This document shows, in pieces, positions 24,422 to 32,495 of a stretch of DNA of 41,428 nt; positions within the stretch are counted from its first letter, which is position 1, and every line of letters begins with the position of its first letter. The DNA is taken from contig JAGOME010000002.1 in assembly GCA_017993715.1 (NCBI GenBank), positions 1 to 41,428 of the forward strand, in the 5' to 3' direction. The notes under the pieces are model-generated. The model was not told the origin of the DNA. It worked only from the letters and a program-made list of their open reading frames with translations, and made no database searches. A program made the translations under genes and the position numbers. The DNA comes from Phycicoccus sp. (GTDB taxonomy: Bacteria > Actinomycetota > Actinomycetes > Actinomycetales > Dermatophilaceae).

Positions 24422-25960
24422 GTGACGTCACGATCCGCCGACGCGGATGCGACGGCCTACCTCAAACGCATCCTCACCTCCGCGGTCTACGACGTCGTCG
24501 CGGAGACGCCGCTCGATCCCGCCCCGGGATTGAGCACGCGCCTGGGGCACCAGGTGCTGCTCAAGCGCGAGGATCTGCACCCGGTCTTCTCGTTCAAGAT
24601 CCGCGGCGCCTACAACAAGATGGCGCAGCTGTCCGCGTCGGCGCTGACGGCAGGGGTCGTGGCCGCCTCGGCCGGCAACCACGCGCAGGGCGTGGCCCTC
24701 GCGGCGCACCGGCTGGGGAGCCACGCCGTCATCGTCATGCCGGTGACGACACCTCGCGTCAAGATCGATGCGGTGCGGGCGGCCGGAGCGGAGGTCGTGC
24801 TCCATGGTGAGTCCTACAGCGACGCCTACGGCCGAGCCGCCATCCTGGCCGAGGAGCGGGGCCTGACCGTCGTCCACCCCTTCGATGACCCCGATGTCAT
24901 CGCCGGTCAAGGGACTGTCGGGATGGAGATTCTGCGACAGCATCCCGGGGACATCGATGCCGTCTTCGTCCCCATCGGTGGCGGTGGCCTTATCAGTGGC
25001 GTTGCCGCCTATCTCAAGGCGCTGCGTCCGGACATCAGGGTCGTTGGCGTGCAGACCGGTGACTCCGACGCGATGGCTGTCAGCATCCGGGCCGGTCAAC
25101 GCACCGAGCTCGAGCGGGTGGGGTTGTTCTCCGACGGCACCGCCGTCCGGCTAGTCGGGGTCGAGACCTTTCGGCTCGTTCAGCAGTTCGTCGACGAGAT
25201 CATCACCGTGGACACCGACGCCGTGTGCGCGGCGATCAAGGACGTCTTCACGGACACCCGGGCGATCCTCGAACCGGCCGGTGCCCTTGCCGTCGCTGGC
25301 GTGAAAGAGTATGCCGCCCGTCACGTCGGCGCTGCCCAGACGTATGTCGCGGTGGCCTCCGGCGCCAACATGGACTTCGATCGGTTGCGGTTCGTCGCCG
25401 AGCGAGCCGAGATCGGCGAGGAGCGTGAAGCGGTCTTCGCGGTCACCATCCCGGAGGAACGCGGCAGCTTCCGCCGGTTCATCGACACCATCGGACCCGG
25501 GCGGGCGATCACCGAGTTCACCTATCGGATCTCTGAGCAGCAGGCTGCACATGTGTTTGTGGGTATCCAGGTGTCCGGTGCCCTGGAGACCGCGGTCATG
25601 CAGCGGGCCTTCGACGCGGCCGGTCTGGACGCCCTGGACCTGACCGGTGACGAGCTGGCCAAGCTGCATCTGCGGCATCTGGTCGGTGGCCGCTCACCCT
25701 TGGCGCGCGACGAGCGGATCTTCCGGTTCGAGTTTCCCGAGCGCCCGGGGGCGCTCGTGCGCTTCCTCGCGACGATGTCGCCAGAGTGGAACATCTCGCT
25801 CTTCCACTACCGCAATCACGGCTCCGACGTGGGCCGTGTCCTGGTCGGCATGCAGGTGCCCGACGAGGACCGCGACGCATTCGCGGCATTCCTCCATCGC
25901 CTCGGCTATGCCTGGATCGAGGAGACCGACAACCCGGCGTACGCCCTGTTCCTGCGCTGA
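24422..25960 (+). CDS. ilvA: Threonine ammonia-lyase (threonine dehydratase), long regulated form
   Basis: A 512-residue PLP enzyme that deaminates threonine to 2-oxobutanoate, the first step of isoleucine synthesis. The PLP lysine is Lys59 in FSFKIRGAYNKM; ASAGNHAQGVALAA is the substrate/PLP-binding loop and PIGGGGLISG binds the PLP phosphate. The C-terminal third carries two ACT-like units (EERGSFRRFIDTIGPGRAI; ERPGALVRFLATMSPEWNISLFHYRNHGSDVGRVLVGMQV), so it is the biosynthetic type expected to be inhibited by isoleucine. GTG start at 24422, with only a weak ribosome site. It follows the helicase by 21 bp and precedes the phosphotransferase by 3 bp. Confidence 0.93.
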   Translation: MTSRSADADATAYLKRILTSAVYDVVAETPLDPAPGLSTRLGHQVLLKREDLHPVFSFKIRGAYNKMAQLSASALTAGVVAASAGNHAQGVALAAHRLGSHAVIVMPVTTPRVKIDAVRAAGAEVVLHGESYSDAYGRAAILAEERGLTVVHPFDDPDVIAGQGTVGMEILRQHPGDIDAVFVPIGGGGLISGVAAYLKALRPDIRVVGVQTGDSDAMAVSIRAGQRTELERVGLFSDGTAVRLVGVETFRLVQQFVDEIITVDTDAVCAAIKDVFTDTRAILEPAGALAVAGVKEYAARHVGAAQTYVAVASGANMDFDRLRFVAERAEIGEEREAVFAVTIPEERGSFRRFIDTIGPGRAITEFTYRISEQQAAHVFVGIQVSGALETAVMQRAFDAAGLDALDLTGDELAKLHLRHLVGGRSPLARDERIFRFEFPERPGALVRFLATMSPEWNISLFHYRNHGSDVGRVLVGMQVPDEDRDAFAAFLHRLGYAWIEETDNPAYALFLR

Positions 25961-25963
25961 GTC

Positions 25964-26968
25964 ATGACGGCCTTCGACGACCTCGAGCCCGACCACCAAG
26001 TCGACGCGCTGCGCCCGATCGCGCTCGCTGGCGCTGGCAGATTCGGGATCGACGTCGCCCAGCTGGAGTTGGTTGTTCACGCCTTCAACACCACGTTCCG
26101 GGCGCAGGCGACCGACGGGTCCACCTTCGCCGTCCGGGTCAATACCAACTCGCAGAGTTCGCCCGCCCACGTGGTCGCCCACCACGCCTGGCAGCGCGCG
26201 ATCGCGGCCCAGACCAAGGTGGTGGTGCCGGTCCCCACACGGACGGCTGCCGGCACCGACGTCGTCGTGATCCCCGGAGGCGACCTCGGCCGCGACTTCC
26301 TCGTCGTCGCCCATAGCTGGCTCGACGGTGCTGACGTGGGGGAGTGTGATGAGGAGCAGAGCGCGGCCCTGGGCGAGGCAATGGCGCACCTGCATGCCCA
26401 CGCCGAGCGCTGGTCACCACCACCCGGGAGCACCTTGACGGCATTCGACGACCCCCTCTTTGGGGACCAGGATGTGCTCACGGACCGGCTCAGCACTCTC
26501 GTGCCCGGGGACCAGAGCACCGTTCGGGAGGGCTGGCGGCGGGCTGCGCAGGCTTTCGTCGACGTGCGACGGGCGCAACGACCGATCCCCGTGCACGCCG
26601 ACCTACACGGGGGCAACCTGAAGTGGCACGGCGGCCAGTTGGCGATCTTCGACTTCGACGACGCGGGGATCGCAGCCCCTAGCGTCGACCTCGCGGTCGC
26701 CACGTTCTATGTGAGGTCAGGCGACGAATGCCGTGAGGTCGCCTTGCGGGCCGGCTACGAGCGCGTGCGGCCGTGGCCGAGCCTGCCGCGGGAGGTCTTC
26801 GAGGGACTGGTGGCCGGCCGGCAACTCCTCTTGGCCAACAGCCTGTTCCTCTCAAGCACACCGAACCTGACCGCGATGGCTGCGTCCTATCTGGACCGCA
26901 CTGTCGTCCGCCTGAGGTCGTGGCTGGACACCGGGCGGTTCGTGCTGGACCCGCCCGGTGTCGACTGA
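25964..26968 (+). CDS. Phosphotransferase enzyme family (APH/choline-kinase fold)
   Basis: A 334-residue protein kinase-like small-molecule phosphotransferase. Seen are the N-lobe FNTTFRAQATDGSTFAVRVN, the catalytic loop PVHADLHGGNLKWH (near residues 210-220; H-x-D-x-x-x-x-N) and the metal-binding IFDFDDAG. The family includes homoserine kinase type II, hydroxylysine kinase and aminoglycoside phosphotransferases; the substrate here is unknown. ATG at 25964, 3 bp after the ilvA stop, suggests co-transcription with ilvA. It is convergent with the class III aminotransferase, whose stop lies 19 bp away. Homoserine kinase would fit threonine/isoleucine metabolism but is unproven. Confidence 0.85.
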   Translation: MTAFDDLEPDHQVDALRPIALAGAGRFGIDVAQLELVVHAFNTTFRAQATDGSTFAVRVNTNSQSSPAHVVAHHAWQRAIAAQTKVVVPVPTRTAAGTDVVVIPGGDLGRDFLVVAHSWLDGADVGECDEEQSAALGEAMAHLHAHAERWSPPPGSTLTAFDDPLFGDQDVLTDRLSTLVPGDQSTVREGWRRAAQAFVDVRRAQRPIPVHADLHGGNLKWHGGQLAIFDFDDAGIAAPSVDLAVATFYVRSGDECREVALRAGYERVRPWPSLPREVFEGLVAGRQLLLANSLFLSSTPNLTAMAASYLDRTVVRLRSWLDTGRFVLDPPGVD

Positions 26969-26987
26969 TCAGACCGGTTGCGTGGGA

Positions 26988-28397
26988 TCAGGCGCGCAGG
27001 GCCGCGGCCAGCTCGGTGAAGTCGTTCACGAAGTGACCCATGTCCTCGTCGGTCGTGACCAGCGAGACCAGCCACTGCTCGTCGAGTCCGGGCGGGGTCA
27101 GGACGCCACGGTTGACACCCCAGAGCCAGGACAGCTCGGCGACGCCGAAGTCGGTGACCTGCTTGTAGTCGCGGTAGTTGCGGATCGGGGTCGTGGACCA
27201 CGTCACGCAGCCCTTGACGCCGAGCCCGACGGTGTGGGCCGGCAGTTCATACTGGCTGATGACGGCATCGATGGCGGTCATCGCCCGCACGTTGACCTCC
27301 TCGGCGGCGGCTAGCGCCTCCGGGGTGCAGATCTCGTCGACAGCGCGGGCGGCGGCCATGACGAGCGGGTTGCCGTTGTAGGTGCCGAAGTGCGCCATGC
27401 GTCCGTCGACGACGACCTGCATGACCTCACGCTTGCCGCCGAATGCCGCCAGCGGCAGGCCTCCGCCGATGGACTTGGCGAGCGTGATCAGGTCGGGCTG
27501 GACCCCGAGTCGCTGGGCTGCACCCGCGGGGCCGGCGGTCAGGCCGGTCTTGACCTCGTCGAAGATGAGGACGACGCCGTGCTGGTCGCACAAGGCACGG
27601 ACACCCTCGAGGTAGCCGGCGTCCGGCAGCACGATGGCGAGGTTCTCGATGACCGGCTCCACGACCATGCAGGCCACCTGAGGGCCGTGCTCGGCCAGGA
27701 CGGCAGAAAGCATGTCGAGGTCGTTGTAGGCCACGACATGGACCGTGCCGGCCTCGACGTCGAACGGGGTCGCGGGCACCGGCGCCTCGGCGGGACCGAT
27801 CTCGTCCAGGCCCGGCTTGACCGAGACCTGCATGGCGTCGTATCCGCCGTGGTAGCCACCCTCGATCTTGATCACGGCCTTCCGGCCGGTGTAGGCGCGG
27901 GCGGCGCGGATCGTGTACATGAGCGACTCGGTGCCGGAGTTGGTGAACCGGATCATGTCCAGACCGAAGCGGCGGCAGAAGCGCTCGCTCATGTCAGTGG
28001 CTTGCGGCGAGGGGGTGACGAATAGGGTGCCGGTCTCGCGCAGGGCCCGCTCAACGTGCTCGACGACGACCGGGTTGAGGTGACCGACGAGCATGGCGCC
28101 AAAGCCCATGGACAGGTCGAGGAGCTTGCGACCGTCGACATCGGTGAGCCAGGCGCCGCGTGCCGACTCGATGGAGATGGGGTACGGGTCCCAGTGCTGG
28201 AACGAGGACGTGACCCCCAGGGGGAGGGTGGCCGCCGCGCGCGAGTTGTGTGCGCCCGAGGCCGACGTGGAGGCGGTGAACCGCTCCCATTCGGCGGCCA
28301 GGAGCTGGGCCACGCGACCAGGATCGACCGGCTGCGACGTCTCAGGGAGCCAGCGGCGGGTGCCGGGGGCGTTCGTGGGGATAGCAGTGGACGACAT
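26988..28397 (-). CDS. Class III PLP aminotransferase (glutamate-1-semialdehyde aminomutase-like)
   Basis: A 469-residue fold-type I aminotransferase. Motifs: WLTDVDGRKLLDLSMGFGAMLVGHLNPVVV, TNSGTESLMYTIRAARAYTGRKAVIKIEGGYHGGYD, IFDEVKTG (Asp contacting the PLP ring) and LAKSIGGGLPLAAFGG (PLP lysine). The family covers GSA aminomutase, ornithine/GABA/acetylornithine aminotransferases and phospho-lyases. EGGYHGG recalls HemL, but the motifs around it differ and hemL usually sits with other heme genes, so I do not assign a symbol. AGGAGG lies 8 nt before the ATG. A dense group of dyads upstream suggests tight regulation. Confidence 0.88.
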   Translation of the reverse strand: MSSTAIPTNAPGTRRWLPETSQPVDPGRVAQLLAAEWERFTASTSASGAHNSRAAATLPLGVTSSFQHWDPYPISIESARGAWLTDVDGRKLLDLSMGFGAMLVGHLNPVVVEHVERALRETGTLFVTPSPQATDMSERFCRRFGLDMIRFTNSGTESLMYTIRAARAYTGRKAVIKIEGGYHGGYDAMQVSVKPGLDEIGPAEAPVPATPFDVEAGTVHVVAYNDLDMLSAVLAEHGPQVACMVVEPVIENLAIVLPDAGYLEGVRALCDQHGVVLIFDEVKTGLTAGPAGAAQRLGVQPDLITLAKSIGGGLPLAAFGGKREVMQVVVDGRMAHFGTYNGNPLVMAAARAVDEICTPEALAAAEEVNVRAMTAIDAVISQYELPAHTVGLGVKGCVTWSTTPIRNYRDYKQVTDFGVAELSWLWGVNRGVLTPPGLDEQWLVSLVTTDEDMGHFVNDFTELAAALRA

Positions 28398-28412
28398 GGG
28401 AAGTTCCTCCTG

Positions 28413-28432
28413 GATTCTGATTGGGAAGAATC
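28413..28432. promoter_or_regulatory. Operator-like dyad 1 (GATTCT-N8-AGAATC)
   Basis: A perfect 6+6 bp inverted repeat with an 8-bp spacer, overlapping the predicted -10 and start site of the leftward aminotransferase gene. It is one of four dyads in 100 bp; three share GATT...AATC half-sites. Confidence 0.45.
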
Positions 28433-28458
28433 TAGCCGATATTGCTTCGGATTAGCAA
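28430..28458 (-). promoter_or_regulatory. Promoter of the class III aminotransferase gene
   Basis: On the minus strand TTGCTA (28458-28453), a 17-bp spacer and CTAGAT (28435-28430) form a plausible promoter with a leader of about 25-30 nt. Dyads 1 and 2 overlap its -10 and -35, the arrangement expected for repression. Confidence 0.45.
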
Positions 28459-28464
28459 GAATCC
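28449..28464. promoter_or_regulatory. Operator-like dyad 2 (GGATT-N6-AATCC)
   Basis: A perfect 5+5 bp inverted repeat with a 6-bp spacer that covers the predicted -35 of the aminotransferase promoter. It shares the GATT/AATC half-site with dyads 1 and 3. Confidence 0.4.
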
Positions 28465-28471
28465 AGCCGTA

Positions 28472-28485
28472 GATTCCGCGGAATC
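28472..28485. promoter_or_regulatory. Operator-like dyad 3 (GATTCCGCGGAATC palindrome)
   Basis: A 14-bp perfect palindrome just upstream of the aminotransferase promoter, with the same GATTC/GAATC arms as dyad 1 but a different spacing. It could be a high-affinity site of the same regulator. Confidence 0.45.
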
Positions 28486-28494
28486 CGTGGTGAC

Positions 28495-28512
28495 ATTGTT
28501 CTTGGGAACAAT
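28495..28512. promoter_or_regulatory. Operator-like dyad 4 (ATTGTTC-N4-GAACAAT)
   Basis: A perfect 7+7 bp inverted repeat with a 4-bp spacer. Its half-site differs from dyads 1-3, so it may bind another protein. It overlaps the -35 region of the rightward DinB-like gene and lies upstream of the leftward promoter. Confidence 0.45.
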
Positions 28513-28533
28513 CGTGGTCCCGACGTGACGGGG

Positions 28534-28539
28534 TAGCGT
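28534..28539 (+). promoter_or_regulatory. -10 element of a leaderless promoter for the DinB-like gene
   Basis: TAGCGT lies 8 bp before the ATG at 28548, so transcription would begin at or next to the start codon, as in many actinobacterial leaderless genes. No ribosome site is seen, which agrees. Dyad 4 lies just upstream. Confidence 0.4.
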
Positions 28540-28547
28540 TCGGCGCC

Positions 28548-29111
28548 ATGACGCAGGACCTGCCACCTTGGGAGCCTCCGATTGCCGGCACGGACGCCGA
28601 GCAGATTGTCGGCTCGTTGGACCGGATGCGCGCGACGTTCCGCTGGAAGGCCGACGACCTGGACGCCGACGGGTTGTCCCATCGAGTCGGCGTCTCCGCG
28701 CTCACGCTGGGAGGCCTGCTGGCCCACCTGGCCCTGGTCGAGGATCACTACTTCACGCACCTGATTGGGCGTCAGGACTACCCCAGCATCTGGGGCGAGC
28801 GGGGCCACGATGGCAGTCCCGACTGGGCCTTTCAATCGAGCGCAGGGTCAGCCCCGGCGGAGCTGTACGCGCTCTACGACGATGCGGTCGGCCGATCACG
28901 CCGCGTGCTCACCGCGGCCCTGGAGTCTGACGACCTTGACCAGCGGATCGACCTGGGGCAACCCGACCGTCAGCCGAGCCTGCGGGCGGTGCTCTGCAGT
29001 CTGATCGAGGAATACGGTCGCCACACGGGGCATGCTGATCTCCTTCGCGAATCCGTCGACGGCCGGGTCGGTGAGGACCCGCCCGCTGATTGGCGTCCGC
29101 CACAGGGGTGA
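28548..29111 (+). CDS. DinB-family (DUF664-like) protein
   Basis: A 187-residue four-helix-bundle protein of the DinB/YfiT superfamily. Candidate metal-binding histidines are in GGLLAHLALVEDHYF and EEYGRHTGHADLLRE, the usual pattern for DUF664. Members include mycothiol- or bacillithiol-dependent transferases and many of unknown role; the organism is of a type expected to make mycothiol, so a thiol-dependent function is possible. The start is leaderless-like (TAGCGT, 8 bp, ATG). The gene is divergent from the aminotransferase across a region with four dyads, so the two may be co-regulated. Confidence 0.83.
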   Translation: MTQDLPPWEPPIAGTDAEQIVGSLDRMRATFRWKADDLDADGLSHRVGVSALTLGGLLAHLALVEDHYFTHLIGRQDYPSIWGERGHDGSPDWAFQSSAGSAPAELYALYDDAVGRSRRVLTAALESDDLDQRIDLGQPDRQPSLRAVLCSLIEEYGRHTGHADLLRESVDGRVGEDPPADWRPPQG

Positions 29112-29116
29112 GCGCC

Positions 29117-29704
29117 GTGACGAGAACACCTGGCGGACAGCGGATGTTCGTCGCGGTCGTCCCCCCGCCGCCGGTTCGCGATGCCCTCAGCGACTTCCTC
29201 GAGCCGCGTGAGGGGCTGCCATGGATCATCCCCGAGCAGTGGCACCTCACCCTCGCGTTCATGGGCGCTGTTCCGGAGCATCGCATCGACGACCTGGCGC
29301 AGGGGCTCACCGAGCGGTTGGCGCGGCACACGGCATTCACGGTCCGGCTGGTGGGGGCCGGCTGCTTCCCCTCGCCGGAGCGGGCCCGCGTGCTCTGGCT
29401 CGGGGTCGACCCGGTCGGGGCCGGTCACCTGAGCGAGCTGTCCAGCCAGGCCCGTCAGGTCGCGAATGCCGTGGGCGCGGCGCCGGACGGCACGACATTC
29501 ATGCCTCACCTGACCCTGGCGCGACTGCGACGTCCGATCCAGGCGACGAGGTGGCTTCGCGTGCTCGACGCCTTCGCCGGGGCCTCGTGGCAGGTCACGA
29601 CGATCGAAGTCGTCGCCTCGCACCTCGGGGAGGGCCCACGCCGGCGCCCCCGCTACGAGAACGTGGCGACGATTGATCTGCGAAAGCCCCACGGCGTCCA
29701 CTGA
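29117..29704 (+). CDS. thpR: RNA 2',3'-cyclic phosphodiesterase / 2'-5' RNA ligase family
   Basis: A 195-residue 2H phosphoesterase. The two HxTx motifs are present, HLTLAFMG (about residues 43-50) and HLTLARL (about 130-136), which together form the active site hydrolysing 2',3'-cyclic phosphodiester ends. MFVAVVPPPPVRDAL at the start matches ThpR/LigT. I chose GTG 29117 (GGGGTGA about 6 nt upstream); GTG 29108 would overlap the DinB stop (GTGA), and ATG 29144 is also possible. The physiological role of bacterial ThpR is poorly known (RNA or tRNA processing). Confidence 0.88.
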   Translation: MTRTPGGQRMFVAVVPPPPVRDALSDFLEPREGLPWIIPEQWHLTLAFMGAVPEHRIDDLAQGLTERLARHTAFTVRLVGAGCFPSPERARVLWLGVDPVGAGHLSELSSQARQVANAVGAAPDGTTFMPHLTLARLRRPIQATRWLRVLDAFAGASWQVTTIEVVASHLGEGPRRRPRYENVATIDLRKPHGVH

Positions 29705-29723
29705 CGTCCTGCAGGATCAGGAC

Positions 29724-30404
29724 ATGGACGAGAACCGGCTCACCGCCGATGTGCTACTCGCCATCACCGATGCCAGCACGGGCGCGCCGGTCATCGACTC
29801 CGCACACCTGCGGCCGCTGCTCGCGGGCACCGCGATCACTGAACTGGTCCTTCGTGGGGCCTTGACGCTCACCCAGGGAGGACGCTTCGGCGTCGGACGA
29901 GTGCCCATGCCCGTCGATGCCCGCTGGACCGATGTCGTCCAGCGGGCCCTAGGCCGCACTCCGACGTCAGCCATCACCCGAGTCGCCGGCTCCGCGGCCT
30001 GGCGCGACCGCACTCTCGCGCTGAGGGCGGCGGCCGCGGAAGATCTCGCCGTTCGAGGCGTGGCGCGCGACGCGTCGACCTGGGTGTTCGGCATTCTCCC
30101 GCGGCGGCGCCTGGAGATCCTGCGCCCGGATGACCGCATTCGACTGCTGGCGCGCGTGCACGAGGTCCTGGCCACAGATCGAGGCACGCGCCACGACCAT
30201 GCGGTCGCCTCGATGCTGGCGGCCGGAGGGACGCTGCGCACGCTCTTCCCGCAGAGCAACCGGCGCTGGATCGAGCACCGGGGGACCGGCGTCACTCAGG
30301 GGGAGTGGGCCGGATCCGGCCTGCGCCTGACCATTCGTGAGGTGCTCGTGGCCGAGGCGGCCGCGGTCTGGACCGCCGCAGCCAGCACCGTAGCCTCGGC
30401 CTGA
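29724..30404 (+). CDS. GPP34 (GOLPH3/Vps74-like) family protein
   Basis: A 226-residue protein of the GPP34 family: LTADVLLAITDASTGAPVID, then ITELVLRGALTL, then an all-alpha body with paired Arg-rich helices and a C-terminal IREVLVAEAAAVWTAAA. Eukaryotic GOLPH3 binds phosphatidylinositol 4-phosphate at Golgi membranes; actinobacteria carry many unexplained paralogues. The organism encodes phosphatidylinositol synthesis (pgsA, pimA in this window), so a lipid-binding role is possible but unproven. ATG 29724 with AGGATCAGG upstream; an earlier frame start would overlap the ThpR gene. Confidence 0.83.
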   Translation: MDENRLTADVLLAITDASTGAPVIDSAHLRPLLAGTAITELVLRGALTLTQGGRFGVGRVPMPVDARWTDVVQRALGRTPTSAITRVAGSAAWRDRTLALRAAAAEDLAVRGVARDASTWVFGILPRRRLEILRPDDRIRLLARVHEVLATDRGTRHDHAVASMLAAGGTLRTLFPQSNRRWIEHRGTGVTQGEWAGSGLRLTIREVLVAEAAAVWTAAASTVASA

Positions 30405-30515
30405 GCGGCGCGGGGGCTCGAGGAAGTCGTTCGGCGCGGGCCGACGGGGTGACTACCCTTGGCAGAGGTATGCCGCGCGGCGTACCGCCACCAGCCACCG
30501 GCGAGGAGCCCCCGC

Positions 30516-32495
30516 ATGTCTGCCCAGATCACCGTTCACGTCGCTGGAGACGAGCGATCGGTGCCGGGAGGGACGACCGCCGCCGAACTGTTCGACGGCG
30601 ACCGTGCCGTCGTCGTGGCCCGCGTCAACGACGAGTTACGCGACCTGGCCCATCTGCTGAACGACGGTGACCTCGTCGAGCCGGTCCGGGTCGACGAGCC
30701 GGACGGCCTGGCCGTGTTGCGGCATTCGGCGGCTCACGTCCTGGCCCAAGCGGTCCAGGAGATCAACCCGCAGGCCAAGCTCGGCATAGGCCCCCCCATC
30801 CGTGACGGCTTCTACTACGACTTCGACGTCGAGGTGCCCTTTACCCCCGAGGACTTGAAGTCCTTGGAGAAGGTCATGCAGCGGATCATCAACGAGGGCC
30901 AGACCTTCCGTCGCCGCGAGGTCAGCGACGGCGAGGCGCTCGTTGAGCTCTCCGACGAGCCGTACAAGTGCGAGCTGATCGGCCTGAAGGGTGGCGCCTC
31001 CGAGGACGCCGCTGAGGGCGCCTCAGTCGAGGTCGGCGGTGCCCAACTGACGATCTACGACAACCTGCGCAAAGACGGATCCGTCGCCTGGGGTGACCTG
31101 TGCCGCGGCCCGCACATCCCGACCACCAAGCTCATCGGCAATGCCTACAAGCTCATGCGCTCGGCGGCCGCCTACTGGCGCGGCTCCGAGAAGAACCCGC
31201 AGCTGCAGCGCGTCTACGGGACGGCCTGGCCCAGCAAGGCAGACCTGACGGCCTACCTCGACCGCCTCGCCGAGGCCGAGCGACGCGACCACCGCAAGCT
31301 CGGCGCCGAGCTCGACCTGTTCTCCTTCCCGGACGAAATTGGCTCCGGCCTGCCGGTGTTCCACCCCAAGGGTGGGGTCCTGAAGCGGGAGATGGAGGAC
31401 TACGTCCGCCAGCGGCACATCGATGAGGGTTTCCAGTACGTCGGGACCCCGCACATCTCCAAGGAGGGGCTGTTCCACACCTCCGGACATCTGCCCTACT
31501 ACAAGGACACGATGTTCCCGCCGATGGAGTTCGAGGGCTCGGACTACTACCTCAAGGCGATGAACTGCCCCATGCACAACCTCATCTACAAGTCCCGAGG
31601 GCGCTCGTACCGGGACCTGCCGATGCGGCTGTTCGAGTTCGGGTCGGTCTACCGCTACGAGAAGTCCGGTGTCATCCACGGCTTGACCCGGGTGCGCGGC
31701 TTCGCCCAGGACGACAGCCACTCGTACGTGACCAAGGAGCAGGCGGCCGACGAGATCAAGCACTTGCTGAACTTCGTCCTGGGGCTGCTGCGCGACTTCG
31801 GGCTCGACGAGTTCTATCTCGAGTTGTCCACGCGCGATGAGTCCAAGAAGGACAAGTTCATCGGCTCCCAGGAGCAGTGGGACGAGGCGACCAAGGTCCT
31901 GGAGGAGGCCTGCCTGGAGACGGGACTGACCCTCGTCCCGGATCCTGGCGGTGCCGCGTTCTACGGGCCCAAGGTGTCGGTCCAGGCCAAGGACGCCATC
32001 GGCCGCACCTGGCAACTGTCGACGATCCAGTACGACTTCAACCAGCCGGAGGGCTTCGAGCTGGAGTACCAGGCCTCCGACGGCTCGCGCCAGCGGCCTG
32101 TCATGATCCACTCGGCCAAGTTCGGGTCGATCGAGCGCTTCATTGGGGTGCTCACCGAGCACTACGCCGGGGCATTCCCGCCCTGGCTCTCCCCGGTGCA
32201 GGCGCTCGGGGTGCCGGTTGCCGACGAGTTCGCTGACCACCTGCGGGCCGTCGGTGAGGCGCTGACCGTCGCCGGGATCCGGTTCGAGCTGGACGAGAGC
32301 GACGATCGGTTCCCCAAGAAGATCCGCAACGCCTCCAAGTCCAAGGTGCCGTTTGTGCTGATCGCGGGCGCGGAGGACCAGGCGGCCGGTGCGGTGTCGT
32401 TCCGCTATCGCGACGGCTCGCAGAAGAATGGCGTGCCCGTTGCCGACGCCATCGAGGAGATCGTGACGACGGTGCGCGAGCGCCGCCAGGTGTGA
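30516..32495 (+). CDS. thrS: Threonyl-tRNA synthetase
   Basis: A 659-residue class II aminoacyl-tRNA synthetase. Layout: TGS domain (about 1-62), second additional editing domain with HSAAHVLAQ (HxxxH) and [10 protein letters not shown], catalytic core and anticodon-binding domain ([18 protein letters not shown] onward). Zinc ligands are in MNCPMHN (Cys), QDDSHSYV (His) and [13 protein letters not shown] (His). The class II motif 2 is [30 protein letters not shown] lies 7 nt before the ATG. No T-box-like leader is evident in the 111-bp spacer (30405-30515). The stop overlaps the amine oxidase gene by the GTGA arrangement, an unusual partner. Confidence 0.97.
   Translation: MSAQITVHVAGDERSVPGGTTAAELFDGDRAVVVARVNDELRDLAHLLNDGDLVEPVRVDEPDGLAVLRHSAAHVLAQAVQEINPQAKLGIGPPIRDGFYYDFDVEVPFTPEDLKSLEKVMQRIINEGQTFRRREVSDGEALVELSDEPYKCELIGLKGGASEDAAEGASVEVGGAQLTIYDNLRKDGSVAWGDLCRGPHIPTTKLIGNAYKLMRSAAAYWRGSEKNPQLQRVYGTAWPSKADLTAYLDRLAEAERRDHRKLGAELDLFSFPDEIGSGLPVFHPKGGVLKREMEDYVRQRHIDEGFQYVGTPHISKEGLFHTSGHLPYYKDTMFPPMEFEGSDYYLKAMNCPMHNLIYKSRGRSYRDLPMRLFEFGSVYRYEKSGVIHGLTRVRGFAQDDSHSYVTKEQAADEIKHLLNFVLGLLRDFGLDEFYLELSTRDESKKDKFIGSQEQWDEATKVLEEACLETGLTLVPDPGGAAFYGPKVSVQAKDAIGRTWQLSTIQYDFNQPEGFELEYQASDGSRQRPVMIHSAKFGSIERFIGVLTEHYAGAFPPWLSPVQALGVPVADEFADHLRAVGEALTVAGIRFELDESDDRFPKKIRNASKSKVPFVLIAGAEDQAAGAVSFRYRDGSQKNGVPVADAIEEIVTTVRERRQV

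Noticed and set aside
26988-28397. Assignment of the aminotransferase as hemL
   Set aside because: Some motifs resemble glutamate-1-semialdehyde aminomutase, but no heme genes are nearby and other class III aminotransferases fit as well.
30405-30515. T-box leader upstream of thrS
   Set aside because: The spacer is only 111 bp, with no T-box consensus or antiterminator; T-boxes in actinobacteria are mostly upstream of ileS.
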